From contig CALRBJ010000004.1 in the NCBI GenBank assembly GCA_943354205.1, positions 1 to 36,211 on the forward strand: a stretch of 36,211 nt of DNA, in the 5' to 3' direction. Under the pieces are notes generated by a model. It saw only the letters and a program-made list of their open reading frames with translations, did not search any database and was not told the DNA's origin. Position 1 is the first letter of the stretch, and each line of letters begins with the position of its first letter. The stretch comes from Candidatus Nomurabacteria bacterium (GTDB lineage Bacteria; Patescibacteriota; Minisyncoccia; Phycocordibacterales; UBA9973). Of this stretch, positions 21,607 to 29,419 are shown in pieces. The translations under genes were made by a program, and so were the position numbers.

Positions 21607-22614
21607 ATGGCATTTATCGATGAAGTAAAACTAAATTTGAAAGCCGGCCGAGGGGGCGATGGCGTGGTGCGCTGGCGTCGTGAGAAATTCATCGACAAAG
21701 GCGGGCCCAATGGTGGCGACGGTGGTCGCGGAGGCAATGTCTATGCGCTCGCGACTCGCGATATTTTCGGCATGGCTCGGTATCGCCACCAGCGCGAATT
21801 TACAGCCGAGCGCGGTCTAGACGGCATGGGCGCGCAAAAACACGGCGCTGACGGCGCTGATTTATATTTGGAATTTCCGGTCGGCTCAGTTATAAAAAAT
21901 GATTACACTGGCGAGGAGATAGAACTTTTGGAAGAAGGTCAAAAAGAAATGCTTTTGAAAGGCGGGAGCGGCGGCTTTGGCAACGAGCACTACAAGAGCT
22001 CGACCATGACGACCCCGACCAAAGCTACCAAAGGCAAGATGGGCGAAGAAGGAAACTTTGCTGTTGAGCTTCGCCTTTTTGCCGATGTGGGATTGATCGG
22101 TTTGCCAAATGCCGGCAAGAGTTCGCTTTTAAATGCGCTGACAAATGCAAAAGCAAAAATAGGGGACTATCAATTTACTACGCTCGACCCAAACCTCGGG
22201 GATTATTTTGGATACATCATCGCCGACATTCCGGGGCTTATCGAAGGAGCGAGCGAGGGCAAGGGCCTCGGCACGAAATTCTTGCGTCATATAAAACGCA
22301 CAAAAATGCTGGTACACCTCGTGTCGTTTGAAAATGCCCGCCCGGATGATCCAGTCGGACGGGGCGCAGATATGAAAAAAGTATACAAAGAAATTCGCAA
22401 GGAATTGAAGCAATACGGCGATGGATTGGTAGATAAAAAGGAAATAATCCTTCTGACTAAAACCGATGTTTCCAATCCGAAAGATATTGAAAAAAGAGTA
22501 AAAGAATTTGAAAAACTCACCGAGAATCCTGTCTTTGCAGTCTCGCTCTACGACGACAAATCTATCAAAAAGTTTGCGGATGCGTTGATTAAAGTTTTGA
22601 AGAAAAAAAGTTAG
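21607..22614 (+). CDS. obg: GTPase Obg/CgtA
   Basis: A 335-residue GTPase needed for large-subunit ribosome maturation. The Gly-rich Obg fold covers residues 1-158 (KAGRGGDGVVRWRREKFIDK, GGPNGGDGGRGGNVY). G1 is GLPNAGKSS, G2 is the switch I Thr in YQFTTLDPNLG, and G3 is DIPGLIEGASEGKGLG. G4 reads TKTD rather than NKxD, a change that normally weakens guanine recognition only slightly. The C-terminal OCT domain is absent. Residues 241-253 (FENARPDDPVGRG) between G3 and G4 are encoded by the same 40-bp element as in the flavoprotein gene at 8460. Confidence 0.96.
   Translation: MAFIDEVKLNLKAGRGGDGVVRWRREKFIDKGGPNGGDGGRGGNVYALATRDIFGMARYRHQREFTAERGLDGMGAQKHGADGADLYLEFPVGSVIKNDYTGEEIELLEEGQKEMLLKGGSGGFGNEHYKSSTMTTPTKATKGKMGEEGNFAVELRLFADVGLIGLPNAGKSSLLNALTNAKAKIGDYQFTTLDPNLGDYFGYIIADIPGLIEGASEGKGLGTKFLRHIKRTKMLVHLVSFENARPDDPVGRGADMKKVYKEIRKELKQYGDGLVDKKEIILLTKTDVSNPKDIEKRVKEFEKLTENPVFAVSLYDDKSIKKFADALIKVLKKKS
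22327..22366 (+). repeat. Intragenic palindromic element, copy 2 (in obg)
   Basis: 38 of 40 bases match 8460-8499; hairpin arms at 22337-22345 and 22355-22363. Same reading frame and the same 13 residues; both base differences are silent. Confidence 0.85.
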
Positions 22615-22624
22615 AATATTTTGA

Positions 22625-22630
22625 TATAAT
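22625..22630 (+). promoter_or_regulatory. -10 box TATAAT of gatB
   Basis: TTGATATAAT, 11 nt before the gatB ATG (22642); predicted leader about 5 nt. Confidence 0.6.
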
Positions 22631-22641
22631 CTTTCGTATAT

Positions 22642-24099
22642 ATGGAAAAGAAATATTACTCCACCATAGGTCTAGAAGTTCACGCCGAATTGGCGACACT
22701 GACAAAGATGTTTTGCCAGTGCAAAAATGACCCCGATGAAGAGCGGCCGAATTTTAATATTTGCCCGGTGTGCATGGCGCACCCGGGAGCTTTGCCGGTC
22801 ATAAATAAAAAGGCGGTAGAAAATGTAGTGCGCATTGGTCTGGCTGTGAGCGGAACCATTGCCGACTTTACCGAGTTTGACCGCAAAAATTATTTTTATC
22901 CAGATATTCCAAAAGGCTACCAAATTTCACAATATAAATTTCCAATAGTTTCCGCTGGCGAGCTCGCGGGGATGAAACTCACTCGCATACATTTGGAGGA
23001 AGACACAGCAAACAGTAAACACCCGTCTCGAGATTCGAGCCGGGCAAGTGATCGTGGAGACTACTCACTCGTGGACTTCAACCGCGCCGGAGTCCCGCTC
23101 TCCGAACTCGTGACTGAAGCGCATACATTTGAAACTATCGATGAAGCTGCTAAAACTGGCGGAGCATTTGGAAAAGAATACCAATTACTTTTGCAATACT
23201 TGGGCGCGTCAGAAGCCAATATGGAAAAGGGTGAAATGCGCGTGGAAGCCAACATTTCTATTTCTACCGATAAAGAAAAATTTGGCACAAAAGTAGAAGT
23301 AAAAAATTTAAACTCTTTTAGAAGTGTAGAGCGCGCTATACGCTACGAATTGGAACGCATGAAAGCTCTCTACGAAGAGGGCAAAGAAGGCGAAATAATA
23401 CAAGAAACTCGTGGGTGGGATGAAGGGAACCAAAAAACCTTCAGCCAGCGGAAAAAGGAAGATAGCCACGACTATCGCTATTTCCCAGACCCCGACTTGC
23501 CAAAGCTGATGCTCTCAGAAGTTTTTGATTTAGAAAAAATGAAGTCTGAACTACCAGAACTTCCAGCGCAGAAAAGAATGCGTTATAAAAATGAGTACGG
23601 AATTAAAGATGAGGATATCGAAACATATATAAACGACCACGAGCTCGGCTCTTGGTTTGAAGAAATCGCAAAGATTTTAAATAATCCGGAGAAAATTAAG
23701 ACTGCGTCCAATTACATAACGACTGATTATCTTGGTCTCAAAAAGAATATGTTGGAGGCTCAACCTCCAACAGCACAGAACTTTGCCGAGCTTATGAATC
23801 TTGTCTCTGAATCAAAGATTTCTTCTCGTGGAGCAAAAGATATATTGGCGATGATAGTAGTAAAAGACGAATCTCCAGAAAAAATCGCGCAAGAACAAGG
23901 GCTCCTACAATCAAACGACGAAAGCGCGCTCAAAGAAATCGCTCAAAAAATAATCGATGCGAATGAAAAAGTGGTGGCCGACTACAAAGGTGGTAAAGAA
24001 AACGCCCTCATGTCCCTCGTAGGGACTATGATGAAAGAAACCAAAGGCTCCGCAAATCCTGCGCTTGCTAAGCAAATTTTAATAGATTTGTTAAAATAG
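22642..24099 (+). CDS. gatB: Asp/Glu-tRNA(Asn/Gln) amidotransferase subunit B
   Basis: A 485-residue GatB kinase/tRNA-binding subunit of the GatCAB complex, which converts misacylated Glu-tRNA-Gln or Asp-tRNA-Asn to the amide. Motifs: TIGLEVHAELATLTKMFCQC with zinc Cys pairs (C-x-C and ICPVCMAHPGALPV), YFYPDIPKGYQISQY, RIHLEEDTA, SLVDFNRAGVPLSELVTE, MRVEANIS, VEVKNLNSFRSVERAI, and the C-terminal YqeY-type tail. gatA and gatC are not in the window. Between EEDTA and DYSLVDF there are extra residues (PSRDSSRAS) encoded by an imperfect palindrome at 23022-23044, probably another inserted element. Confidence 0.97.
   Translation: MEKKYYSTIGLEVHAELATLTKMFCQCKNDPDEERPNFNICPVCMAHPGALPVINKKAVENVVRIGLAVSGTIADFTEFDRKNYFYPDIPKGYQISQYKFPIVSAGELAGMKLTRIHLEEDTANSKHPSRDSSRASDRGDYSLVDFNRAGVPLSELVTEAHTFETIDEAAKTGGAFGKEYQLLLQYLGASEANMEKGEMRVEANISISTDKEKFGTKVEVKNLNSFRSVERAIRYELERMKALYEEGKEGEIIQETRGWDEGNQKTFSQRKKEDSHDYRYFPDPDLPKLMLSEVFDLEKMKSELPELPAQKRMRYKNEYGIKDEDIETYINDHELGSWFEEIAKILNNPEKIKTASNYITTDYLGLKKNMLEAQPPTAQNFAELMNLVSESKISSRGAKDILAMIVVKDESPEKIAQEQGLLQSNDESALKEIAQKIIDANEKVVADYKGGKENALMSLVGTMMKETKGSANPALAKQILIDLLK
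23022..23044. repeat. Intragenic palindromic element in gatB
   Basis: CCCGTCTCGA (23022-23031), loop GAT, TCGAGCCGGG (23035-23044): 10-bp stem with one mismatch. Confidence 0.7.
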
Positions 24100-24103
24100 A
24101 AGT

Positions 24104-25144
24104 ATGGAAAATAAAAAAATCAGAGTTGCGATAAATGGGTTTGGGAGGATAGGCCGAGCTTTTGTAAAGTTGGCGACCGAGCGACCAGAACTGGAAGTGG
24201 TGGCTATAAACGACCTCGGTTCTATCGAGAGCCTTTCATACCTTTTGAAATACGATACCGTATATCGCAAATGGAATCATGAAGTATCGCATGATACGAC
24301 AAATATAATCATCGATGGAAAACCGATAAAGTTCCTTTCGGAAAAAGACACTAAAAATTTGCCGTGGAAATTTTTGAACGTGGATGTAGTGGTAGAATCT
24401 ACTGGCCTCTTCACTTCTTTTGAATCATCGCAATTCCATATAGACCAAGGCGCCAAGAAAGTAGTGATTACTGCGCCAGCAAAAGACAACGCCGGCGGAG
24501 CCCAAGCGCAGGGCGAGACTATTCTCCTTGGCGTAAATGAAGACAAATTTGGCACGTGTGCTATTACTTCAAATGCTTCTTGCACTACGAACGCTGCTTC
24601 GCCACTCATTGCAATATTGCACCAATCTCTAGGCATCGAAAAAGCAATTCTAAATACTGTGCATGGCTACACCGCATCGCAAGCGCTGGTAGATGGTCCA
24701 TCTAAAAAGGATTTGCGGGAAGGTCGCGCGGCGGCGCAAAACATCGTGCCTTCTTCTACCGGTGCTGCTATCGCGGTGACCAAAGCCTTCCCAGAACTCC
24801 TCAATCTTTTCGACGGCATTTCTATCCGCGTGCCAGTGCCCGCTGGTTCTATCGTCGATATTACATTTATTTCAAAACGCCCTACGACTGCAGAGGAAGT
24901 AAATGATATCTTAAAGACGGCAGCAAAAGATTCTCACTGGGCAAAGCTCTTTGCAGTGACCAACGAGCCCCTTGTTTCCTCTGATATTTTAGGTGAAAGC
25001 CATGCTTCTATTGCGGATTTGGCCATGACTCGCGTGGTTGGCGGAAATTTGGTAAAAGTGCTAGGCTGGTATGACAATGAAATGGGGTATACACACACGC
25101 TCCTTGACCATGTCATAAAAACAGGCGAAACTATTAAAAAATAA
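24104..25144 (+). CDS. gap: Glyceraldehyde-3-phosphate dehydrogenase, type I
   Basis: A 346-residue glycolytic enzyme oxidising glyceraldehyde 3-phosphate with NAD(P)+ and phosphate. It has the N-terminal Rossmann motif INGFGRIGRAF, the catalytic Cys in ITSNASCTTNAASPL, the partner His in LNTVHGYTASQ, and the C-terminal GWYDNEMGYTHTLLDHV. The residue after the second strand is in VVAINDLGS, with Asn-Asp as in NAD-preferring forms. It starts 5 nt after gatB and heads a run of same-strand sugar-phosphate genes (25159, rpiB, rpe-like, transketolase halves). Confidence 0.97.
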   Translation: MENKKIRVAINGFGRIGRAFVKLATERPELEVVAINDLGSIESLSYLLKYDTVYRKWNHEVSHDTTNIIIDGKPIKFLSEKDTKNLPWKFLNVDVVVESTGLFTSFESSQFHIDQGAKKVVITAPAKDNAGGAQAQGETILLGVNEDKFGTCAITSNASCTTNAASPLIAILHQSLGIEKAILNTVHGYTASQALVDGPSKKDLREGRAAAQNIVPSSTGAAIAVTKAFPELLNLFDGISIRVPVPAGSIVDITFISKRPTTAEEVNDILKTAAKDSHWAKLFAVTNEPLVSSDILGESHASIADLAMTRVVGGNLVKVLGWYDNEMGYTHTLLDHVIKTGETIKK

Positions 25145-25158
25145 TTCTAAAAAATAAA

Positions 25159-25353
25159 ATGGATAATATAAAAATAGAAGAAATGGAAGTACTGCCTCTG
25201 ACTGTAGAAATGCTAGATGAACACATTGTAAATTTGGAGAATACTATGAACTCTCTTTCCAAATGCACAGATTCTGATTGCAAAAGCGATGCGAGAGATA
25301 TAGCAAGAATAATCGCTGGCTTGCGAGCAAGGAGGGATTCTCTACAGAATTAA
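25159..25353 (+). CDS. Small acidic helical protein, unrecognised
   Basis: A 64-residue protein between gap (15-nt gap) and rpiB (ATG 2 nt after its stop), so cotranscribed with both. It looks like two helices (TVEMLDEHIVNLENTMNSL and DARDIARIIAGLRARRDSL) joined by a loop with the Cys pair CTDSDC, which could bind metal or form a disulfide. No family recognised. Its fixed place inside a metabolic operon makes it more likely real than its size alone suggests. Confidence 0.6.
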   Translation: MDNIKIEEMEVLPLTVEMLDEHIVNLENTMNSLSKCTDSDCKSDARDIARIIAGLRARRDSLQN

Positions 25354-25354
25354 T

Positions 25355-25789
25355 ATGAAAATTTTTATCGGCTCGGACCATGCCGGATACGAACTCAAAG
25401 AAAAACTCAAAGTATTTTTGGGTTCTTTGGGTCACGTGGTCGAAGATAAGGGCGCATTTTCACTCAACCCAGCCGATGATTATCCTGATTTTATCACCCC
25501 AGTGGCCGAAGCAGTGGCTCGCGATAGCGAATCTATGGGCATAATTCTCGGCGGGAGTGGCGAGGGTGAAGCAATGGATGCTAACAGAATAGAAGGTGTT
25601 CGCGCATGTGAATTTTATGGCGGAGATATGGAGGTAGTAAAAGTTTGCCGAGAGCACAATGATGCCAATGTTTTGTCTCTAGGTGCACGTTTTATAGACG
25701 AGGAAGAAGCCAAAGAGGCTCTAAAATTATTTTTAGAGACAAAATTTTCTGGTGATGAACGACACGAGCGTAGGCTCAATAAATTTTAA
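25355..25789 (+). CDS. rpiB: Ribose-5-phosphate isomerase B family
   Basis: A 144-residue RpiB/LacAB-family isomerase interconverting ribose 5-phosphate and ribulose 5-phosphate. SDHAGYELKEKL gives the ring-opening Asp-His, and the active loop is GGSGEGEAMDANR. The catalytic Cys of E. coli-type RpiB is replaced by Gly66/67, while Glu72 matches the glutamate that serves as base in Mycobacterium-type RpiB, so this is probably the Glu-dependent subtype and still active. HNDANVLSLGARF is the usual later motif. It lies between the 64-residue ORF and the rpe-like gene in the carbon cluster. Confidence 0.93.
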   Translation: MKIFIGSDHAGYELKEKLKVFLGSLGHVVEDKGAFSLNPADDYPDFITPVAEAVARDSESMGIILGGSGEGEAMDANRIEGVRACEFYGGDMEVVKVCREHNDANVLSLGARFIDEEEAKEALKLFLETKFSGDERHERRLNKF

Positions 25790-25798
25790 ATATTTTTT

Positions 25799-26494
25799 AT
25801 GATTGAAATTATTCCGGCAATAATGCCAAAAAGTTTTGAAGATTTGAAGGAAAAAGTTTCGCGGGTGCGCGGAGCAGTGCAAACCGTGCAGGTGGACATG
25901 TGCGATGGCGAGTTTGTGCAAAATAAAACGTGGCCATATTTCGATCGCGATTCTCAAAGCTTGGAAAATATTTTAAATGAAAGGGAAGGCATGCCATTTT
26001 GGGAAGAAGTCGACTACGAACTCGACATCATGGTGGCCGGCACGCACAAAAATTTTGATAATTTTCTTCGGCTTGGCCCCAAGCGTCTCGTATTTCACCT
26101 AGAAGCCGAGGGTGACAGAGATTTGTTTTTAGAATTTGTAGAATCTATCGATGTGTATGTGCGCGACACAGTTCAAATCGGTATCGCGATAAATACAACT
26201 ACTCCGGTGGAAGAAATTTTTCCATTTATAAATCATATCGACTTTGTGCAGTGTATGGGTATAGAACACATCGGCAAGCAGGGCGAGCCTCATGACGTCA
26301 AAGTAATTTCTCATATAAAAACTATTCATGACAAATATCCTGATGTCACTATTTCGGTAGACGGCGCGGTAAATTTCGATACTGCAGGAGCACTTTTAAA
26401 TGCCGGCGCCACGCGTTTGGTCATCGGCAGTGCGATACTCGAATCCACAGATATCCGCGAAACGATTTGGGAATTTCAAAACTTAGACAATTAG
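25799..26494 (+). CDS. Divergent ribulose-phosphate 3-epimerase-like TIM barrel
   Basis: A 231-residue (beta/alpha)8 protein of the ribulose-phosphate 3-epimerase family. VQVDMCDGEFVQN corresponds to the usual H-x-D-x-M-D-G-H-F-V-P-N, and TISVDGAVNFDTAGALLNAG with LVIGSAI is the phosphate-binding end. The two catalytic Asp are kept, but the metal-binding His of strand 2 is Gln, and the region that normally reads D-V-H-L-M reads ELDIMV, so the second His also appears lost. The epimerase role is favoured by its place between rpiB and transketolase, but metal dependence or substrate may differ. Confidence 0.8.
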   Translation: MIEIIPAIMPKSFEDLKEKVSRVRGAVQTVQVDMCDGEFVQNKTWPYFDRDSQSLENILNEREGMPFWEEVDYELDIMVAGTHKNFDNFLRLGPKRLVFHLEAEGDRDLFLEFVESIDVYVRDTVQIGIAINTTTPVEEIFPFINHIDFVQCMGIEHIGKQGEPHDVKVISHIKTIHDKYPDVTISVDGAVNFDTAGALLNAGATRLVIGSAILESTDIRETIWEFQNLDN

Positions 26495-26497
26495 AGT

Positions 26498-26503
26498 TAT
26501 AAT
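26498..26503 (+). promoter_or_regulatory. -10 box TATAAT of transketolase genes
   Basis: Exactly 6 nt before GTG 26510, placing the transcript start on that codon and deciding the start against GTG 26504, which would lie at -6, upstream of the predicted transcript start. Confidence 0.65.
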
Positions 26504-26509
26504 GTGTGG

Positions 26510-27388
26510 GTGATTCTCACCGATGCTAAAATAAAATTTTTAGAAGAAAAAGCCAACGACATTCGCATGTCGATAATTGAAATGCTTTTGGAAGCAGGCT
26601 CTGGGCACACTGCCGGCCCGCTCGGCATGGCCGACATATTTGCACTTCTCTTTTTTCATACATTAAAACAAGATCCAAAAAATCCTAGCTCTCCAGAGCG
26701 CGATAGGCTAGTGCTTTCCAATGGACACATTTGCCCAGTCTACTATGCGACCATGGCGCATGCAGGATATTTTCCTATATCTGAATTAAAAACTTTAAGA
26801 AAATTCGGTTCGCGTTTGCAAGGTCACCCGCATCGAGAATTTATGCCGTGGCTCGAAACATCTTCCGGACCTTTAGGTTCTGGAATTTCCCAGGCAGTTG
26901 GTATGGCTATTGCCGAGCGTATCGATCGGGGCGTGGGCTCAAATAAATTTATTTATTGTTTAACCTCGGATGGTGAACACGACGAAGGCAACACTTGGGA
27001 AGCAATACTGCTCGGCGCCAAAGAAAAACTCCACAATCTAATTGTGATAGTAGATCGCAACAATATTCAAATAGATGGCTTTACCGAAGATGTGATGCCT
27101 CTAAATGATTTGGCCCAAAAATACGAAGCATTCAATTGGCACGTGCAAGAAGTCGACGGGCACAATTTTGAAGCCATGAATTCCGCAATATCAAAAGCCC
27201 AAGCAGTCTTTGAAAAGCCTTCGGTCATCATCGCTCGCACTATCCCTGGCAAAGGTGTGCCCGAATTTGAGCGCGATTTTCGCTGGCATGGATACGATCC
27301 AAATGGCGCGAAAGCAAAAGAAGATTACACGCATGCATTAAAAGAGCTCCGCACGCTCGGCGGAAAAATTAAAAGCGAACACCAATAA
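26510..27388 (+). CDS. Transketolase, N-terminal (thiamine diphosphate-binding) subunit
   Basis: A 292-residue half-transketolase. It carries the PP domain: LLEAGSGHTAGPLGMADIFA, RLVLSNGHICPVYYA, SSGPLGSGISQAVGMAIAER, and the ThDP/Mg motif SDGEHDEGNTWEA ending in VDRNNIQIDG. The Pyr and C-terminal domains are in the next gene. Such split transketolases are known from archaea, Thermotoga and CPR bacteria, so this is not a frameshift. The start is GTG 26510 (MILTDAKIK). The stop TAA shares its last base with the ATG of the second half, so the two are translationally coupled. Confidence 0.94.
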   Translation: MILTDAKIKFLEEKANDIRMSIIEMLLEAGSGHTAGPLGMADIFALLFFHTLKQDPKNPSSPERDRLVLSNGHICPVYYATMAHAGYFPISELKTLRKFGSRLQGHPHREFMPWLETSSGPLGSGISQAVGMAIAERIDRGVGSNKFIYCLTSDGEHDEGNTWEAILLGAKEKLHNLIVIVDRNNIQIDGFTEDVMPLNDLAQKYEAFNWHVQEVDGHNFEAMNSAISKAQAVFEKPSVIIARTIPGKGVPEFERDFRWHGYDPNGAKAKEDYTHALKELRTLGGKIKSEHQ

Positions 27389-28380
27389 TGTTAAACCCGA
27401 AATTAAAATTAAATCCGAAAGTTTTTATGGACGATGTGGCGCAAGAGCCGATTCGCAAAGGTTTTGGCGTCGGCCTCGTGCAAGCGGGAGAAAAATATGA
27501 AAATATCGTGGCATTGTGCGCCGACCTTACCGAGAGTACGCAAATGCTTCCATTCAAAGAAAAGTTCCCGAATCGTTTTGTGGAAATCGGCGTGGCCGAG
27601 CAAAACTTGGTGACAGTTGCTTCTGGCATGGCGGCCATGGGCAAGCGCCCATTCTGCTCTTCATATGCTATGTTTTCACCTGGCCGAAATTGGGAGCAAA
27701 TTCGCACCACGATTACCTACAATGATCGACCGGTGGTGATCGTCGGCTCTCATGCTGGTGTATCTGTGGGCCCAGATGGTGGCACGCACCAGGCGATAGA
27801 AGACATCGCTCTCATGCGTGTATTGCCAAATATGATTGTGCTCTCGCCATGCGATTCTATCGAGGCCAAGAAAGCCACCATGGCGCTCGGTAGTATTGAA
27901 AAGCCTGCATATCTGCGTTTGGCTCGCGAAAAGACAGCGATAATTACCACTGAAGAAACTCCATTTCAAATAGGCAAAGCAGAAATATTCTTCGCGCCAG
28001 ATGGAGTAGCGCATGTGGGTATCATCGCCACTGGCGCGCTGGTGCGTACCGCCATGCTTGCCGCTCGCGATTTAGAAAAAGAGGGGATAAAAGTAAAAGT
28101 CATGAACCTCTCTACGATAAAACCGCTCGACACTGAAGCCGTAATAAATCTAGCCAAAGAAACTAAAAAAATAATTACCGTAGAAGAGCATCAGGTCATG
28201 GCGGGTATGGGCAGCGCGGTTGCCGAATGTTTAGCTCAAAATTATCCTGTGCCGATAGAATTTATCGGCATTCAAAACAAATATGGCCAGTCTGGTAAAC
28301 CAGAAGAATTGATCGAGCACTATGGTATGGGGCGAGAATCGATAAAAGAGGCGGTGCGAAAAATAATGAAGAGAAGCTAG
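27388..28380 (+). CDS. Transketolase, C-terminal subunit
   Basis: A 330-residue partner with the pyrimidine-binding and C-terminal domains. VEIGVAEQNLVTVASGMAAM holds the catalytic Glu that activates thiamine diphosphate. KRPFCSSYAMF, GSHAGVSVGPDGGTHQAIED and the C-terminal TVEEHQVMAGMGSAVAE follow family order. Together with the N-terminal subunit it transfers two-carbon units between sugar phosphates. It overlaps the upstream gene by one base (TAATG). A 1-nt gap separates it from the convergent pfkB-family gene, with no terminator visible. Confidence 0.94.
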   Translation: MLNPKLKLNPKVFMDDVAQEPIRKGFGVGLVQAGEKYENIVALCADLTESTQMLPFKEKFPNRFVEIGVAEQNLVTVASGMAAMGKRPFCSSYAMFSPGRNWEQIRTTITYNDRPVVIVGSHAGVSVGPDGGTHQAIEDIALMRVLPNMIVLSPCDSIEAKKATMALGSIEKPAYLRLAREKTAIITTEETPFQIGKAEIFFAPDGVAHVGIIATGALVRTAMLAARDLEKEGIKVKVMNLSTIKPLDTEAVINLAKETKKIITVEEHQVMAGMGSAVAECLAQNYPVPIEFIGIQNKYGQSGKPEELIEHYGMGRESIKEAVRKIMKRS

Positions 28381-28381
28381 T

Positions 28382-29383
28382 TTATATTTCTTTTAATTTA
28401 TAATCCGCTGGTGCGTTTTTTAAATATTCCAAAAGTTTGGCTTGTGTCAGAAGTCCTTCCTGAGCTCCTATATATGATACTACCGACATTGAGTTTATCG
28501 GCGCCCAAGCAAGTGCTTCCTTTAAACTTTTACCCATGGCTAAACAAGAAACAATAGTGGAAGCATAAGCATCGCCAGCCCCCGTGCGTTCTACTGGGGT
28601 ATGCGGGTATATCGGCATAAAATAGCAAGCGCCATCGGTATCGCGAGCGTAGGCACCATTTATTCCATCGGTCAGCACTACTATTTTAGGGCCTAGGTCG
28701 TGCATCATGCCCATTAAAATTTTTTTATCTTTTTCCTCGGTACCTAGAATTTTTTGCGCCTCTTCTATATTGCAAAAGAACACTTCAGATTGCGAATAAA
28801 TATCAGCCAATTTTTCTTTGCCGAGCGATATTTGAAATGTACCAGGCTGGAAAGCCATCTTTGTATTTGGGTTTTTCTTTAACCACTCTGCGATTTCATG
28901 ATGAAATGCTTCTGTATTGGATCCGAGTGAAGACAGGTAGAGCCATTTTGGGCCAGCCAAATTCGAAGGCATGTGTTTTTCAAATGGTGAGTGGTTTACT
29001 AGAATTGTACGCTCTACATCGTACCAAAGCACATAGTGATAGTTTGTCGGGAGTTTTTTATCGGTAGACACAAAATCTGTGGCCACATGGTCGTGCTTTA
29101 AAGACTCTAGACAAAGCTTGCCATTTTCATCATCGCCAATATTTGCAATCAGTGCCGAAGATAGCCCGAGCCTAGAAGCAGATACTGAAGCATTCGGACT
29201 GTTGCCGACAGCGTAGAGAACTTTATGGAATTCAAAAGGTACCTTGTCGCCGAAGCGCACGCAAAGTTTGCAATTTGCTTGGTCTATATCGCAATGTGTC
29301 TCGGCATCTTTCAATCTAATAAAGTCGTCGACTACCAAATCTCCAATGGCCACAAAATCGTAGTGTTTTTTTCCGAATAACAT
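28382..29383 (-). CDS. PfkB/ribokinase-family carbohydrate kinase
   Basis: A 333-residue sugar or nucleoside kinase. The N-terminal DFVAIGDLVVDDFIRL opens the Rossmann-like fold. The anion hole and catalytic Asp are in ERTGAGDAYASTIVSCLAMG. IVVLTDGINGAYARD is the adenine-side strand. The insert CDIDQANCKLCVRFGDKVPF has three Cys of unknown purpose. PfkB-family substrates range from fructose 6-phosphate to ribose and adenosine. The setting between transketolase and aldolase favours a sugar-phosphate kinase that would supply fructose bisphosphate, but this is inference. It is divergent from fba and has a minus-strand TGT-TAAAAT 6 nt before its ATG. Confidence 0.88.
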   Translation of the reverse strand: MLFGKKHYDFVAIGDLVVDDFIRLKDAETHCDIDQANCKLCVRFGDKVPFEFHKVLYAVGNSPNASVSASRLGLSSALIANIGDDENGKLCLESLKHDHVATDFVSTDKKLPTNYHYVLWYDVERTILVNHSPFEKHMPSNLAGPKWLYLSSLGSNTEAFHHEIAEWLKKNPNTKMAFQPGTFQISLGKEKLADIYSQSEVFFCNIEEAQKILGTEEKDKKILMGMMHDLGPKIVVLTDGINGAYARDTDGACYFMPIYPHTPVERTGAGDAYASTIVSCLAMGKSLKEALAWAPINSMSVVSYIGAQEGLLTQAKLLEYLKNAPADYKLKEI

Positions 29384-29389
29384 GGCTGT

Positions 29390-29413
29390 ATTTTAACAAA
29401 CTTTTGCTATAAT
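29390..29413. promoter_or_regulatory. Divergent promoters of the pfkB-family gene and fba
   Basis: Minus-strand TAAAAT (29390-29395) is 6 nt from the kinase ATG; plus-strand TGC-TATAAT (29408-29413) is 6 nt from the fba ATG. The -10 boxes are 12 bp apart, so the two glycolytic genes may be coupled or compete. Confidence 0.7.
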
Positions 29414-29419
29414 TGCGAT

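Noticed and set aside
26504..28380. Transketolase halves as one frameshifted gene
   Set aside because: Each half ends at a natural domain border, the ATG of the second overlaps the first's stop in a coupled TAATG, and split transketolases are well known.
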